64,000 bases of DNA from Thiocapsa imhoffii (GTDB taxonomy: Bacteria > Pseudomonadota > Gammaproteobacteria > Chromatiales > Chromatiaceae): NCBI RefSeq assembly GCF_016583985.1, contig NZ_NRSD01000006.1, positions 1 through 64,000 of the forward strand, written 5' to 3'. Numbering within the stretch: position 1 is the first letter of the stretch; every line of letters begins with the position of its first letter. The notes below the pieces were generated by a model. The model was not told the DNA's origin. It saw nothing but the letters and a program-made list of their open reading frames with translations, and searched no databases. Made by a program: the position numbers and the translations under genes. This document shows, piece after piece, positions 53,368 through 63,393 of the stretch.

Positions 53368-55119
53368 GTGGCAACCGTCGAAGACATCCTGCTACCCGAC
53401 ATCGGTGACTTTTCCGACGTCGAGGTGATCGAGATCCTGGTCGCCCCCGGCGATCGGATCGAGGTCGAACAATCGATCCTGAGTTTGGAGAGTGACAAGG
53501 CAACCATCGAAATCCCCTCGCCCAAGTCTGGGGTGGTGGAGGAGCTGAAGATCACGTTGGGAGATCGGGTCAGCCAGGGGGATCTCCTGATGACCCTGCG
53601 CACCGACGCCGCTGCGCGAGCGCCGGCCGCGCCCGCGGCGCGCGAGCCCTCCGCGCCGGCCGACCGTCAGGCGCCGCCGAGCGACGCGCCCACGGCCGCC
53701 TCGGCCCCGCCGCGCGCACCGAGTCGCCCCGCGTCCACCTCCGCGGCCGATCGGTTCGAGACCATCTCGGTGGTCTTACCCGACATTGGCGATTTCAGCG
53801 ATATCCCGGTGATCGAGGTCCTGGTCGCACCTGGGGAGCAGGTCGAGATCGACCAATCGCTGCTCACGCTCGAGAGCGACAAGGCGACCATGGAGATCCC
53901 CTCACCCCATGCGGGGATCGTCGAGGAAGTGACCGTGAAGATCGGCGACACCCTCAATCAGGGTGATCTGATCCTGACCTTGCGGAGCCCCGTCCGGGAG
54001 GCGGCAAGCGTCACGGGGACAGCCGGGGCCGAGCCGCTCGACGTCGATGGCCCCTTCTCGGCGGAGGAGACGGATGCCACGGCCGGCCCGGCCGCGACGG
54101 CCAAACCCGATGCCAGCGCGGGCGCGCCGGCGCGGGCACCCGGCGAGGCCGAGCGCCGCCCTGCTCCGGTGTTGCCGCGCCCACAGGATATGGCGGCGAT
54201 TGCCAAGGGCCGCAAACCCCATGCCAGCCCGGCGGTGCGGCGCTTCGCCCGCGAACTCGGGGTGGATCTGACCTTCGTGAAGGGCAGTGGACCCAAGGGA
54301 CGCGCGCTCAAGGACGATGTCCAGAACTTCGTCAAGCAGGCCCTGACCCGTGGCACGCCGGCCCCCGCGACCGCGCTGCCCTTTGCCCTGCCGGCGGCAC
54401 CCGAGATCGATTTCGCCAAATTCGGCGCCATCGAGACCAGTGAGCTCCCGCGCATCAAGAAGCTCAGCGGGCGGCATCTGCACCGTTGCTGGATCAGCGT
54501 CCCCCATGTCACCCAGTTCGATGAAGCCGACATCACCGCGCTCGATGCCTTTCGGCGCGAGCAGAAGGCCGCGGCCGAGGCCAGCGGGGTCAAGCTGACC
54601 CTGCTGCCCTTCGTGCTCAAGGCAGTGGCCACGGCGCTTGAGCGGATGCCGATCCTGAAGGCCTCCCTCAGTCACGATGGGGAGCAGTTGATCACCAAGC
54701 ACTATACGCACATCGGGGTCGCGGTCGAGACCCCCAACGGACTCCTCGTCCCGGTGGTACGTGATGTCGATCGCAAAGGCATCCACTCACTGGCGCGCGA
54801 ACTCGCCGAGCTCAGCGAGAAGGCGCGCAACGGGAAGCTGCTGCCCGGTGACATGCAGGGCGGCTGCTTCTCCATCTCGAGCCTGGGCAGTCTCGGGGGC
54901 ACCGCCTTCACGCCGATCGTGAATGCCCCCGAGGTGGCGATCCTCGGCCTTTCGCGTGCCAGCATAAAACCGGTTTGGAACGGTGAGGAGTTCGAACCCA
55001 GGCTGATGTTACCCTTGTCGCTGTCCTACGATCACCGGGTCGTGGACGGAGCCGATGGCGCCCGCTTCACCGCCTTGCTCGCCAGCCTCCTCGGTGATCT
55101 GCGACGCTTGTTGCTCTGA
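53368..55119 (+). CDS. aceF: Pyruvate dehydrogenase E2, dihydrolipoyl acetyltransferase with two lipoyl domains
   Basis: 583 residues. Two N-terminal lipoyl domains carry the lysine motifs LESDKATIEIPSP (about 50) and LESDKATMEIPSP (about 175), each followed by an Ala/Pro-rich flexible linker. The peripheral-subunit-binding domain is ASPAVRRFARELGVDLTFVK (about 290) and the acetyltransferase core ends in the catalytic SYDHRVVDGADGARF. GTG start at 53368, preceded by CTGGAGG. It transfers acetyl groups to CoA. The operon has no lipoate ligase nearby. Confidence 0.96.
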   Translation: MATVEDILLPDIGDFSDVEVIEILVAPGDRIEVEQSILSLESDKATIEIPSPKSGVVEELKITLGDRVSQGDLLMTLRTDAAARAPAAPAAREPSAPADRQAPPSDAPTAASAPPRAPSRPASTSAADRFETISVVLPDIGDFSDIPVIEVLVAPGEQVEIDQSLLTLESDKATMEIPSPHAGIVEEVTVKIGDTLNQGDLILTLRSPVREAASVTGTAGAEPLDVDGPFSAEETDATAGPAATAKPDASAGAPARAPGEAERRPAPVLPRPQDMAAIAKGRKPHASPAVRRFARELGVDLTFVKGSGPKGRALKDDVQNFVKQALTRGTPAPATALPFALPAAPEIDFAKFGAIETSELPRIKKLSGRHLHRCWISVPHVTQFDEADITALDAFRREQKAAAEASGVKLTLLPFVLKAVATALERMPILKASLSHDGEQLITKHYTHIGVAVETPNGLLVPVVRDVDRKGIHSLARELAELSEKARNGKLLPGDMQGGCFSISSLGSLGGTAFTPIVNAPEVAILGLSRASIKPVWNGEEFEPRLMLPLSLSYDHRVVDGADGARFTALLASLLGDLRRLLL

Positions 55120-55316
55120 TTCCGACGACCTGACGAGCAGCCGGCGCACCGGAGCCGGCGGCCCGAACTCACTGCCAGGGACCCCGATTCCAAGGCTTCC
55201 CAATGCACTGAATAGGGCCGGCGGCTTCGCCTCGCGGGCCGGTTTGGTCTAGCATTGCCAGTCTGGCACACCCCATCATCGCGCAGCCATCGCGGCCTTG
55301 AGAGAAGAAGCACAGC

Positions 55317-57092
55317 ATGAACGATACCCGCGCCGACACCATCGATGTCCTGGTCCCTGGCATCGGCGACTTCGAGGAGGTCGAGGTCATCGAGATCCTG
55401 GTCTCACCTGGCGACCGGGTCGCCCGCGAGATGTCGCTGATCACCCTCGAGAGCGATAAGGCCACGATGGAGGTTCCCGCGCCACAAGCAGGCGTGGTGC
55501 GCTCCGTCGCGCTCGCGGTCGGAGAGCGTGTCGGCGAGGGCGCGCTGATCCTCACGCTCGAGGTGAGCGAGGCGGACGCGCCGCCCCCGCCGCCGGCCAC
55601 CCCAACCCCGCCGCGGCCGCAACCGACCGACGATGCGCGCCGCGAGGGCGAGGCGGATGCGGCACCGGCCGCGTCCGGGGTACGAGAGCTGGTCACCGAG
55701 GTGGTCGTCCTCGGCGCCGGACCAGGTGGCTACACCGCGGCCTTCCGCGCCGCCGACCTCGGCAAGAAGGTGGTCCTGATCGAGCGCTATGACACCCTCG
55801 GGGGCGTCTGTCTGAATGTCGGCTGCATCCCCTCCAAGGCGCTCCTGCACACGGCGGCGATCCTCGAGGAGGTCAAGACCCTTGGCAGCATGGGGGTGAC
55901 CTTCGAGCCACCGCGCATCGATCTCGATCAGATGCGCGCCGGCAAGGAGCGCGTGGTGGCCAAGTTGACCGGGGGGCTCGCGGCCATGGCCAAACAGCGC
56001 CAGGTCGAGGTGATTCAGGGCACCGGGCGATTCGAATCGCCCAACCGCCTGCTCGTCGAGGGACGTCGGGGTCAGGTCCGTGTTCTGTTCGATCAGTGCG
56101 TGATCGCCTGCGGCTCCGCGCCGATGAAAATCCCCGGGTTCCCGCACGACGATCCACGCGTCATGGACTCGACCGACGCGCTGGCGCTCCAGGAGATCCC
56201 GCAGCGCTTCTTGATCGTCGGAGGAGGCATCATCGGACTGGAGATGGCCAGTGTCTACAGCGCGCTCGGCGCGGCGGTGGATGTCGTCGAGATGAAGGAT
56301 CAACTCATGCCAGGGGCCGATCTCGATCTGGTCCGGGCGCTCGAGAAGGTCATCAAAAAGCGCTACCGGGAGATTCGGCTGGGCACCAAGGTTGCCCAGA
56401 TGAAGGCCACCGCGCAGGGCATCGCAGTCGTCTTCGAGGGTCGCGCCCCGGGCGAGGCCGTCTACGACCAGGTGCTGGTTGCGATCGGACGACGCCCGAA
56501 CGGGAAGTTGATCAACGCCGAGGCGGCGGGCGTACGGGTCGATGAGCACGGTTTCATTCCGGTCGATGCCCACATGCGCACCAATGTCCCCAATATTTTC
56601 GCCATCGGAGACGTCGTCGGCGGTCCCATGCTCGCGCACAAGGCGACGCACGAGGCCAAGGTTGCCGCCGAGGTCATCGCGGGCCTGCCCGCGCTCTTCG
56701 ACCCCCTGACGATCCCGTCCGTGGCCTACACCGATCCCGAGGTGGCCTGGATGGGACTGACCGAAACCGAGGCCAAGGCACAGGGAATCGCCTACGAAAA
56801 GGGCGTCTTCCCCTGGGCCGCCAGCGGCCGCGCACTCGGCATCCATCGTGATGAAGGGCTGACGAAACTCCTGTTCGATCCCGAAACCAAGCGCATCCTG
56901 GGAGCGGGCATCGTGGGTCCGAATGCCGGTGAACTGATCGGTGAGGCCGTGCTCGCGCTGGAGATGGGCGCCGACATGGAGGATATCGGGCTGACGGTCC
57001 ATCCACATCCCACCTTGAATGAAACGATCGGGCTCGCCGCGGAGATGGCGCACGGCTCCATCACCGACCTCCTGCCGCCGAAACGGCGGTGA
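55317..57092 (+). CDS. lpd: Dihydrolipoyl dehydrogenase (E3) with N-terminal lipoyl domain
   Basis: 591 residues. The first about 80 residues are a complete lipoyl domain (LESDKATMEVPAP with the acceptor Lys), then a Pro-rich linker, then the flavoprotein: FAD-binding VVLGAGPGGYTAAFRAADLG, redox disulphide GGVCLNVGCIPSKALLH, second dinucleotide site LIVGGGIIGLEMASVYSALG, IFAIGDVVGGPMLAHKATHE, and catalytic HPHPTLNE at the C-terminus. The lipoyl-E3 fusion is known from Neisseria and sulfur-oxidising bacteria. A 197-base gap with no named feature separates it from aceF, so an internal promoter is possible. Confidence 0.95.
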   Translation: MNDTRADTIDVLVPGIGDFEEVEVIEILVSPGDRVAREMSLITLESDKATMEVPAPQAGVVRSVALAVGERVGEGALILTLEVSEADAPPPPPATPTPPRPQPTDDARREGEADAAPAASGVRELVTEVVVLGAGPGGYTAAFRAADLGKKVVLIERYDTLGGVCLNVGCIPSKALLHTAAILEEVKTLGSMGVTFEPPRIDLDQMRAGKERVVAKLTGGLAAMAKQRQVEVIQGTGRFESPNRLLVEGRRGQVRVLFDQCVIACGSAPMKIPGFPHDDPRVMDSTDALALQEIPQRFLIVGGGIIGLEMASVYSALGAAVDVVEMKDQLMPGADLDLVRALEKVIKKRYREIRLGTKVAQMKATAQGIAVVFEGRAPGEAVYDQVLVAIGRRPNGKLINAEAAGVRVDEHGFIPVDAHMRTNVPNIFAIGDVVGGPMLAHKATHEAKVAAEVIAGLPALFDPLTIPSVAYTDPEVAWMGLTETEAKAQGIAYEKGVFPWAASGRALGIHRDEGLTKLLFDPETKRILGAGIVGPNAGELIGEAVLALEMGADMEDIGLTVHPHPTLNETIGLAAEMAHGSITDLLPPKRR

Positions 57093-57122
57093 TCCCGCGA
57101 CCGAGGCGTCGACACTCGCGCC

Positions 57123-57422
57123 CTATGGATTAGCCCCACAGAATGTCATGCACTCCTCGCGCGTCTTGAATGGCGCGCGAGCCGTGCAGGCACCGTACTG
57201 CATGGGTTTGCAGCGGTCGTCGCGGTAATCGTAGTAGAAACCGACGCGATCACCCCCACAGCTCATGCGCTCCAGATCGGATACGCAGGACACGTGAAGT
57301 TGATCCGGCGCCGCGGTGGTTTTGATCGTCGGCGTCTTGCCGCCGCACCCGGCCAGAACCAACACCAGGGACCAACAGAGGATTGGCATCCACCCGCCCC
57401 GCCGCCGCACACGCCTCGTCAT
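57123..57422 (-). CDS. Lipoprotein with Kunitz/BPTI-like domain
   Basis: 99 residues. A lipoprotein signal peptide (GGWMPILCWSLVLVLAGCGG, lipobox LAGC) is followed after about 20 residues by six Cys in the spacing C-x8-C-x15-C-x7-C-x11-C-x3-C. Bovine BPTI has C-x8-C-x15-C-x7-C-x12-C-x3-C, and the aromatic GFYYDYRDDRC and YGAC parts also correspond. The residue after the second Cys (P1 site) is Gly, not Lys or Arg, so classical trypsin inhibition is unlikely. ATG 57422 overlaps the stop of the upstream cupin-like gene (ATGA). Confidence 0.75.
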   Translation of the reverse strand: MTRRVRRRGGWMPILCWSLVLVLAGCGGKTPTIKTTAAPDQLHVSCVSDLERMSCGGDRVGFYYDYRDDRCKPMQYGACTARAPFKTREECMTFCGANP

Positions 57423-57973
57423 TTCAGCTCCTCTGATGCCCTGCCACGCACCTGTGCGCCGGTTGGCGCCTGTTTCCACCAGTCGCGATGCCTGAACTCG
57501 CTCGCGTCGCGGGCCATCACCGCGACCGCGTTCCCACGCCGAAAGCCCCACCCCTTCACCCGTGGCCCGTGCAGAAAGAGGGTCCAGGCCGGCACGCCGC
57601 CACGCAGGACGACGCGATGGTAATCGTGGCCACGTAGCCGATTCAGCCGCCCAGGGGCACGAAAGCGCCGCACACTGCGTTCGCTCCCGCCATCGTCCGG
57701 CCCTGTTGGTGGGCCGCTCAAGGCGCGGATTTCATCGTAGCCGCCGGTGAGGATGAGACTGAAGGCCCGATTCCAGGGATGATCATGCAGTCCTCGATCG
57801 GGGTCCGAGTCGACAAAACGGTGCAGATAGAGGTGCCAGCCGAAGAGTCCGGTCAGATAGTAGCGCTCGAGGTAGGGCTCGCCTTGATCACCCGTGATCA
57901 GACGACAGGGGCGCCCCGCGCTGAACCGGTGAAGCCAGGCCTCTAATCGGTGCGAAAATCCAGTGGTGTTCAC
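57419..57973 (-). CDS. Cupin-like hypothetical protein
   Basis: 184 residues from a GTG start (or 210 from GTG 58051). Recognisable: RYYLTGLFGWHLYLHRFVDS, then DRGLHDHPWNRAFSLILTGG (His-x-His), RLRGHDYHRVVLRGGVPAWT and LFLHGPRVKGWGF. The HxHx... plus later His in a beta-rich context suggests a double-stranded beta-helix (cupin) metal site. I do not know the function. The stop overlaps the Kunitz lipoprotein start, so the two are co-expressed. Confidence 0.6.
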   Translation of the reverse strand: MNTTGFSHRLEAWLHRFSAGRPCRLITGDQGEPYLERYYLTGLFGWHLYLHRFVDSDPDRGLHDHPWNRAFSLILTGGYDEIRALSGPPTGPDDGGSERSVRRFRAPGRLNRLRGHDYHRVVLRGGVPAWTLFLHGPRVKGWGFRRGNAVAVMARDASEFRHRDWWKQAPTGAQVRGRASEELK

Positions 57974-58135
57974 GTCGCGACATCGCGTAAGTTGAGGAGA
58001 CCGCGGGCGATCCGAGGGTGCTGGCGTCCCTCGGAGTCGGTGCACGCGCACGCCGCCGGGGCGTCACGCGCCCTGGTGGCAGCCATCGGAGCACGTTGCG
58101 CGCAACCCGCGGGTGACGCTGGGGGCCGACCCGGC

Positions 58136-58555
58136 TTAGGTGTCGAGATTGTCGAGTGCCTTCTGGAAGCGGTTGGCGTGGGAGCGCTCGGCCTTGGCTA
58201 GGGTCTCAAACCAGTCGGCGACCTCATCGAACCCCTCGTCGCGCGCGATCTTGGCCATGCCCGGGTACATATCGGTGTACTCATGGGTTTCGCCCGCAAT
58301 CGCGGCGCGCAGATTGGCCTCGGTCGCTCCGATCGGCAAACCCGTGGCAGGGTCGCCGACTTCCTCGAGATACTCGAGATGGCCATGCGCATGGCCCGTC
58401 TCCCCCTCCGCGGTCGAACGAAAAACCGCCGCGACGTCATTGTATCCCTCGATGTCGGCCTTGGCGGCGAAATACAGATAGCGCCGATTGGCTTGGGACT
58501 CGGCCGCAAAGGCCTCCTTCAAACTGGCTTCGGTCTGACTGCCCTTCAGTTTCAC
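58136..58555 (-). CDS. Rubrerythrin
   Basis: 139 residues, a single ferritin-like four-helix domain: [20 protein letters not shown] (first ligand Glu), [20 protein letters not shown] (EETxHAxxH-type), [20 protein letters not shown] and [13 protein letters not shown]. The di-iron ligands Glu, ExxH and ExxH are present, but the C-terminal rubredoxin domain is missing, as in the short rubrerythrins. It reduces peroxide. The GTG at 58555 has AGAGGAG seven bases upstream. Confidence 0.93.
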   Translation of the reverse strand: MKLKGSQTEASLKEAFAAESQANRRYLYFAAKADIEGYNDVAAVFRSTAEGETGHAHGHLEYLEEVGDPATGLPIGATEANLRAAIAGETHEYTDMYPGMAKIARDEGFDEVADWFETLAKAERSHANRFQKALDNLDT

Positions 58556-58940
58556 AGTGATCTCCTCTCGACGGGTTGCACGGCATGGGCGGAACCTGAT
58601 CCGGGGATGTCCCGAACCGCAAAGGGTTGGCGCGACGGCGGATCGCACGGCCGTGACTCCTCCACCCGAGGCACCGGAGCGCATCCGCGTTGAACACATT
58701 GGGGCGGATGGACCCGAACTCGGTTGCGCGATTGCTCTCCCGACCCTGTCTCGTCGGCATCTTTTCCGAACCGAGGAGAAGAATAAACCAGTCTGAGCGC
58801 CGGGATAAACTGACGTCCGTGGAGTCTGAACATGAGATTTTTCATATCGACTGCAAGAGCATTCGACAAGTCTGTGAACCCCGTTCCGAATCGCCGCGGA
58901 TAGGTTTGCTATAGGGGGAACCAGATTGCAGGAGAAACCG
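58556..58940. other. Divergent intergenic region between rubrerythrin and cpdA-like gene
   Basis: 385 bases. No gene is supported; the minus-strand frame that stays open through it encodes nothing family-like and contains no ribosome-binding site. It must hold both divergent promoters, which I cannot place with confidence. Confidence 0.5.
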
Positions 58941-59837
58941 ATGTTGCCCTTTATCCAACGACCACAACCGACGCCCCCGCGCTCCCTCCCCGACCCAGGG
59001 TTCTCGCATCCATGCGTCACCAACGAGTCCCAAGCACCGGCGCGGCGGGGCGCGCGGATCCTGACGCTGCTGCAATTGACCGATCCGCACCTCTTCGCGC
59101 GGGGGCGAGACCAACTTCTCGGGATCACCACGAGCCAGAGCTTCAAGAGCGTGCTGCAGACCGCGCTCGCGAGCGTGCCGGCGGATGCGCTGGTGCTGAC
59201 GGGCGACCTGGTTCAAGACGCCAGCGTGGCCGGATATCGCCGTCTGCGGCGTCTGCTCGACGCCACCAGGGTTCGCTATGACTGCATCCCAGGGAATCAC
59301 GATTCACTGAACGCGATGCAACAGGTCTTCGGCACGACCGAGACCCTTCCGGTCTCCTTTCGCCGCTTCGGCGGCTGGACGCTGATCTTTCTCGATTCGA
59401 CCGAGCCCGGACACGAAGGTGGGCGACTCGGAGCGACGCGCCTGGCGTTGTTGGAGCGCATCCTCATGGCCGACACATCACCAGCGGTGATCTTCTTGCA
59501 CCATCACCCCGTAGCAATCCGCAGTCGCTGGATCGACGGCATCGGGGTCGCGGACGGCGCCGCCTTGCTCGCCTGTTGTGATCGCCATGCGCGGGTGAAG
59601 GCGCTCGCCTTCGGTCACATCCATCAGGAGTTCGCCCAGCAACGCGGCGGCTATCTGCTGCTCGGAACGCCGTCCACCTGTCTGCAATTCAAGCCTCACC
59701 AGGACCGGTTCGCGCTCGACGATCGCGCACCGGGTTTCCGCGAGATCCAACTGCACCCGGATGGGGTCATCCAGAGTCGCGTCCGGCGCTGCGAGACCTA
59801 TCCGGAGCGCGCGATCCCAGACGCGATGGGCTACTGA
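58941..59837 (+). CDS. cpdA: 3',5'-cyclic-AMP phosphodiesterase CpdA-like
   Basis: 298 residues. After an N-terminal tail of about 40 residues the calcineurin-like metallophosphoesterase motifs appear: LLQLTDPHLF (D-x-H), VLTGDLVQDAS (GD), IPGNHDS (GNHD), FLHHHPVAI (second metal His pair) and FGHIHQEF (GHxH). CpdA hydrolyses cAMP and lowers its cytoplasmic level. ATG 58941 has GCAGGAG seven bases upstream. Confidence 0.87.
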   Translation: MLPFIQRPQPTPPRSLPDPGFSHPCVTNESQAPARRGARILTLLQLTDPHLFARGRDQLLGITTSQSFKSVLQTALASVPADALVLTGDLVQDASVAGYRRLRRLLDATRVRYDCIPGNHDSLNAMQQVFGTTETLPVSFRRFGGWTLIFLDSTEPGHEGGRLGATRLALLERILMADTSPAVIFLHHHPVAIRSRWIDGIGVADGAALLACCDRHARVKALAFGHIHQEFAQQRGGYLLLGTPSTCLQFKPHQDRFALDDRAPGFREIQLHPDGVIQSRVRRCETYPERAIPDAMGY

Positions 59838-59855
59838 GTGCGGCCGTGCCAGCGC

Positions 59856-59874
59856 GCGCGGCGACCTGCCGCGC
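59856..59874. terminator. Hairpin between convergent genes
   Basis: Stem GCGCGGC, loop GACCT, stem GCCGCGC, lying between the ends of the cpdA-like and acyP genes. No T-run, so its strength as terminator is doubtful. Confidence 0.25.
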
Positions 59875-59910
59875 AGGCCCCGGGCGCACCGTCGTCAGCA
59901 GCGCCACGAC

Positions 59911-60201
59911 TCATTCGATGGCGAATCCGGGGTACTGCTGGAAACCCAAGGGCTCGCAGGCGACCCCTGTTACCGCGGCACCCGCGGGTCCGGTCCGCAG
60001 CCACTCGCGCAACTGACTCACCGCGCCCGCCTCGCCGCATACCATCACCTCGACCCGACCATCGGAGCGGTTGCGCACATAACCGGTTAGCCCCAGCCGC
60101 ATGGCTCGCTCCCGCGTCGAGGCTCGAAAAAACACCCCCTGCACCCGTCCGCCAATGGTGCAGCGGTAACAGATCCGCTGCTCGCCCTGCTGCTCGTCCA
60201 T
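59911..60201 (-). CDS. acyP: Acylphosphatase
   Basis: 96 residues. The phosphate-binding loop GGRVQGVFFRASTRERAMRL (G-R-V-Q-G-V-x-[FY]-R), the catalytic Asn in GLTGYVRNRSDGRVEVMV and the final CEPLGFQQYPGFAIE are conserved. It hydrolyses the acyl phosphate bond. The family normally has about 90 residues. Confidence 0.93.
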   Translation of the reverse strand: MDEQQGEQRICYRCTIGGRVQGVFFRASTRERAMRLGLTGYVRNRSDGRVEVMVCGEAGAVSQLREWLRTGPAGAAVTGVACEPLGFQQYPGFAIE

Positions 60202-60259
60202 TCCGGTCTCCTGGAAGCGCGCCCGCGCGGGCGCGACTGATGATCAGGTTCGGCCGCGA

Positions 60260-60823
60260 CTAGGGCTGTGCCTGCGCCTGACGTTCACGCTTATAAACCG
60301 GGAAGGTCATGTCCTGATAGCGTCCTTCGACCACATATTCACCCAGCCACAGGAACTCCGTGGCATCGCCGGTCGCGCCTGTATAGCGTGCGACCAGGTT
60401 TCCATCCAGGTCAAAAAAGGCAAACACCGGCGTCGCCCGCACCCGATGCGCCTTGAGGGCGAAGTCCTTTTCGGGCATGCGATTGCCCGCGAAGTCCTGG
60501 ACCTCGATATCGCCCTCGATATCGACGCTAAAGATCAGGAAATGTGCTTTGAAGTAATCCTGCACCGCGGGCTGGTTGAGCACGCTGGTCTTCATGCGGT
60601 GGCAAAAGGGACACTCGTCCATCTCGAACATGAGCAACACGCCGGTCTTGCCCGCGTCGCGCGCATTCTCGAGTTCCTCGGCGAAGTCGCCGAAGGTGGG
60701 GTCGAAGAAGAATTGCCCGGGATCACGCGGCGCGGCACCGGCGCAGGTGACGACCAACAGGAGCGGGATGAACAAGCACCACAAACCGCGTCGGCGGTGC
60801 CCGGAACAAATCGGCATCATCAT
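60260..60823 (-). CDS. Periplasmic thioredoxin-like protein, SoxW-like
   Basis: 187 residues with a signal peptide (RRGLWCLFIPLLLVVTCAGA). The thioredoxin fold carries the active site MDECPFCHRM (CPFC), a cis-Pro region RVRATPVFAFFDLDGN, and a C-terminal EFLWLGEYVVEGRYQD, which resembles SoxW and related thioredoxins of sulfur oxidation. It probably reduces disulphides or thiosulfonates in the periplasm. The start is the first of three consecutive ATG codons (60823). No other sox gene is in this window. Confidence 0.75.
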   Translation of the reverse strand: MMMPICSGHRRRGLWCLFIPLLLVVTCAGAAPRDPGQFFFDPTFGDFAEELENARDAGKTGVLLMFEMDECPFCHRMKTSVLNQPAVQDYFKAHFLIFSVDIEGDIEVQDFAGNRMPEKDFALKAHRVRATPVFAFFDLDGNLVARYTGATGDATEFLWLGEYVVEGRYQDMTFPVYKRERQAQAQP

Positions 60824-61795
<972 letters not shown>

Positions 61796-61797
61796 CG

Positions 61798-62589
61798 ATG
61801 CACCGCCGCGCGGGCAGCCCTGATCAGCACCAGGAGCACGCCCAGGCCACGCCCCCATCAGGATCACTGGAGCCGGGTGATGACCTGAAGGCGTGTCCCG
61901 CGCAATTGCATCTGCCCATCGAACTGCTGCGTGAGCATGAGCTCGCGGACTACTGCCCGGGGCCGAACGGCGAGGCGCTGGCGGCGACGACGACCCTGGC
62001 ACAGGGGACGGGGGAATCCTACCTCTACCTGTTCGGTGGTCCCGCGACGGGCAAGACGCATCTGCTACAAGGGGCTTGCCGGGCCGCCATTGATGCGGGT
62101 CGCACGGCGCAATATGTGCCACTGGGCCAGTCTGGCCTGCATCCCCTGATCCTCGAGAACCTTGAGCGCCGCGCCCTCCTCGCCATCGATGATGTGCAGC
62201 GGATCGTTGGTCAGCCCGACTGGGAGCTGGCCCTCTTTGATCTCTTCAATCGGGCCCGCCACCAGGGTTGTCGCCTTCTGATCGCGGCCACGGCCGCTCC
62301 CGATGACCTCGGGCTCGGCCTCCCGGATCTGGCATCGCGACTCCAGTGGGGGCCGCGATACTGTCTCTTGCCGCTAACCGACCGTGATTCCGAGTTGTTG
62401 ATCATGCGCGTTGCCGCCGGCTTTGGCATGCGCCTTGGTCCCGAGACCGCGCGCTACATCATGAACAACTGCGCGCGCGACCCGGCGTCCCTGATCGCGA
62501 TCGTCGAACGTATTGACCGGATCAGTTTGCGCGAACAACGTCAACCCAGTATCCCGCTGGTGCGGCGCATCGTGCGGGGTGAGGCTTAA
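61798..62589 (+). CDS. hda: DnaA regulatory inactivator Hda
   Basis: 263 residues. After a 50-residue variable N-terminus: CPAQLHLPIELLREHELADY (Hda type, with the sliding-clamp binding motif QLHLP), Walker A YLFGGPATGKTHLLQGACRA, Walker B LLAIDDVQRIVGQPDW, and the C-terminal lid around NCARDPASLIAIVERIDRIS. With the beta clamp it stimulates DnaA-ATP hydrolysis and prevents over-initiation. It starts two bases after the wrbA stop codon, so the genes are likely co-transcribed. Confidence 0.92.
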   Translation: MHRRAGSPDQHQEHAQATPPSGSLEPGDDLKACPAQLHLPIELLREHELADYCPGPNGEALAATTTLAQGTGESYLYLFGGPATGKTHLLQGACRAAIDAGRTAQYVPLGQSGLHPLILENLERRALLAIDDVQRIVGQPDWELALFDLFNRARHQGCRLLIAATAAPDDLGLGLPDLASRLQWGPRYCLLPLTDRDSELLIMRVAAGFGMRLGPETARYIMNNCARDPASLIAIVERIDRISLREQRQPSIPLVRRIVRGEA

Positions 62590-62637
62590 GCCTAGAAACC
62601 GCCGCTTCTCGTTCGCGGGGGCCGGCCCGCCCGCGCC

Positions 62638-63198
62638 CTAACCGCGCCGCCGCCAACCACGCGCCCGGGCCTTGTGCCCCCAGATCCAAACGTATTGGGC
62701 GCCGCTGGTGACCACGGCCAGCAGGGTGAGCCAACTGGTCGCCGTGATCAGCCCCTGCGCGAGTGGCCAACCGCCCGCGTGCGTGATCACCATGACCAAC
62801 AGGATGAGCTGCAGGGCCGTATTGAACTTGCTGGCCAGGGTGGGTGACGCCTCGATCGCCTCAATCCCCCAGTGATAGATCAGGGCCCCCGAAACGATGA
62901 CGAGGTCGCGCAGGATGACGGCCACCACCAACCAAAACGGGACCAGCCCTTGCCAGCCCAAGACCAGGAAACAGGTGATCAGCAGGGCCTTGTCCGCCAG
63001 CGGATCCAGGATCCCGCCGAGCCGTGACTGCCAGCCGAACCGCTTGGCCAGGAAGCCATCGAGCCCGTCGGAGAGGCCGGCCAGGGCAAACAGAACCAAG
63101 GCCGCGCCATACTGGCCCGCGAGCAACAGATAGCCCACCGGGACCACGGCGATCAATCGCAAGATGCTGATGAGATTAGGAAGATCCTTGAGCTTCAC
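62638..63198 (-). CDS. pgsA: CDP-alcohol phosphatidyltransferase, PgsA-like
   Basis: 186 residues with four or five membrane helices. The CDP-alcohol motif D-G-x2-A-R-x8-G-x3-D-x3-D is present as SDGLDGFLAKRFGWQSRLGG followed by ILDPLADKALL. The start GTG 63198 (GGAG eight bases upstream) gives the usual VKLKDLPNLISILRL. It could be phosphatidylglycerophosphate synthase or a related enzyme; the motifs do not separate them. Confidence 0.85.
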   Translation of the reverse strand: MKLKDLPNLISILRLIAVVPVGYLLLAGQYGAALVLFALAGLSDGLDGFLAKRFGWQSRLGGILDPLADKALLITCFLVLGWQGLVPFWLVVAVILRDLVIVSGALIYHWGIEAIEASPTLASKFNTALQLILLVMVITHAGGWPLAQGLITATSWLTLLAVVTSGAQYVWIWGHKARARGWRRRG

Positions 63199-63393
63199 GA
63201 ACAGACTCCAAGTCGAACACCGTCGTACCAAACCAGGATCCTAGTCTGGTCTTTGGTGCCTGTCCAAGGTGGCATGTCGCCCACCAGCCGCCGTCGCCGT
63301 CACCAGCCCCCTCCCACGGCGCATGACCACCCGACTCGAAGTGAGCGTGATCGGTTAGAATGATCCTTCGCGTCCATCCCTAGGAGCCCGAGC

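Noticed and set aside
55404-57053. A long frame antisense to lpd
   Set aside because: Same cause; the sense strand encodes a complete dihydrolipoyl dehydrogenase.
55317-57092. Lipoyl domain on lpd as a novel fusion
   Set aside because: Lipoyl-E3 fusions are already known in Neisseria and sulfur-oxidising bacteria.
58552-58869. 105-residue minus-strand frame between rubrerythrin and cpdA
   Set aside because: No motif, no ribosome-binding site; composition fits an upstream region.
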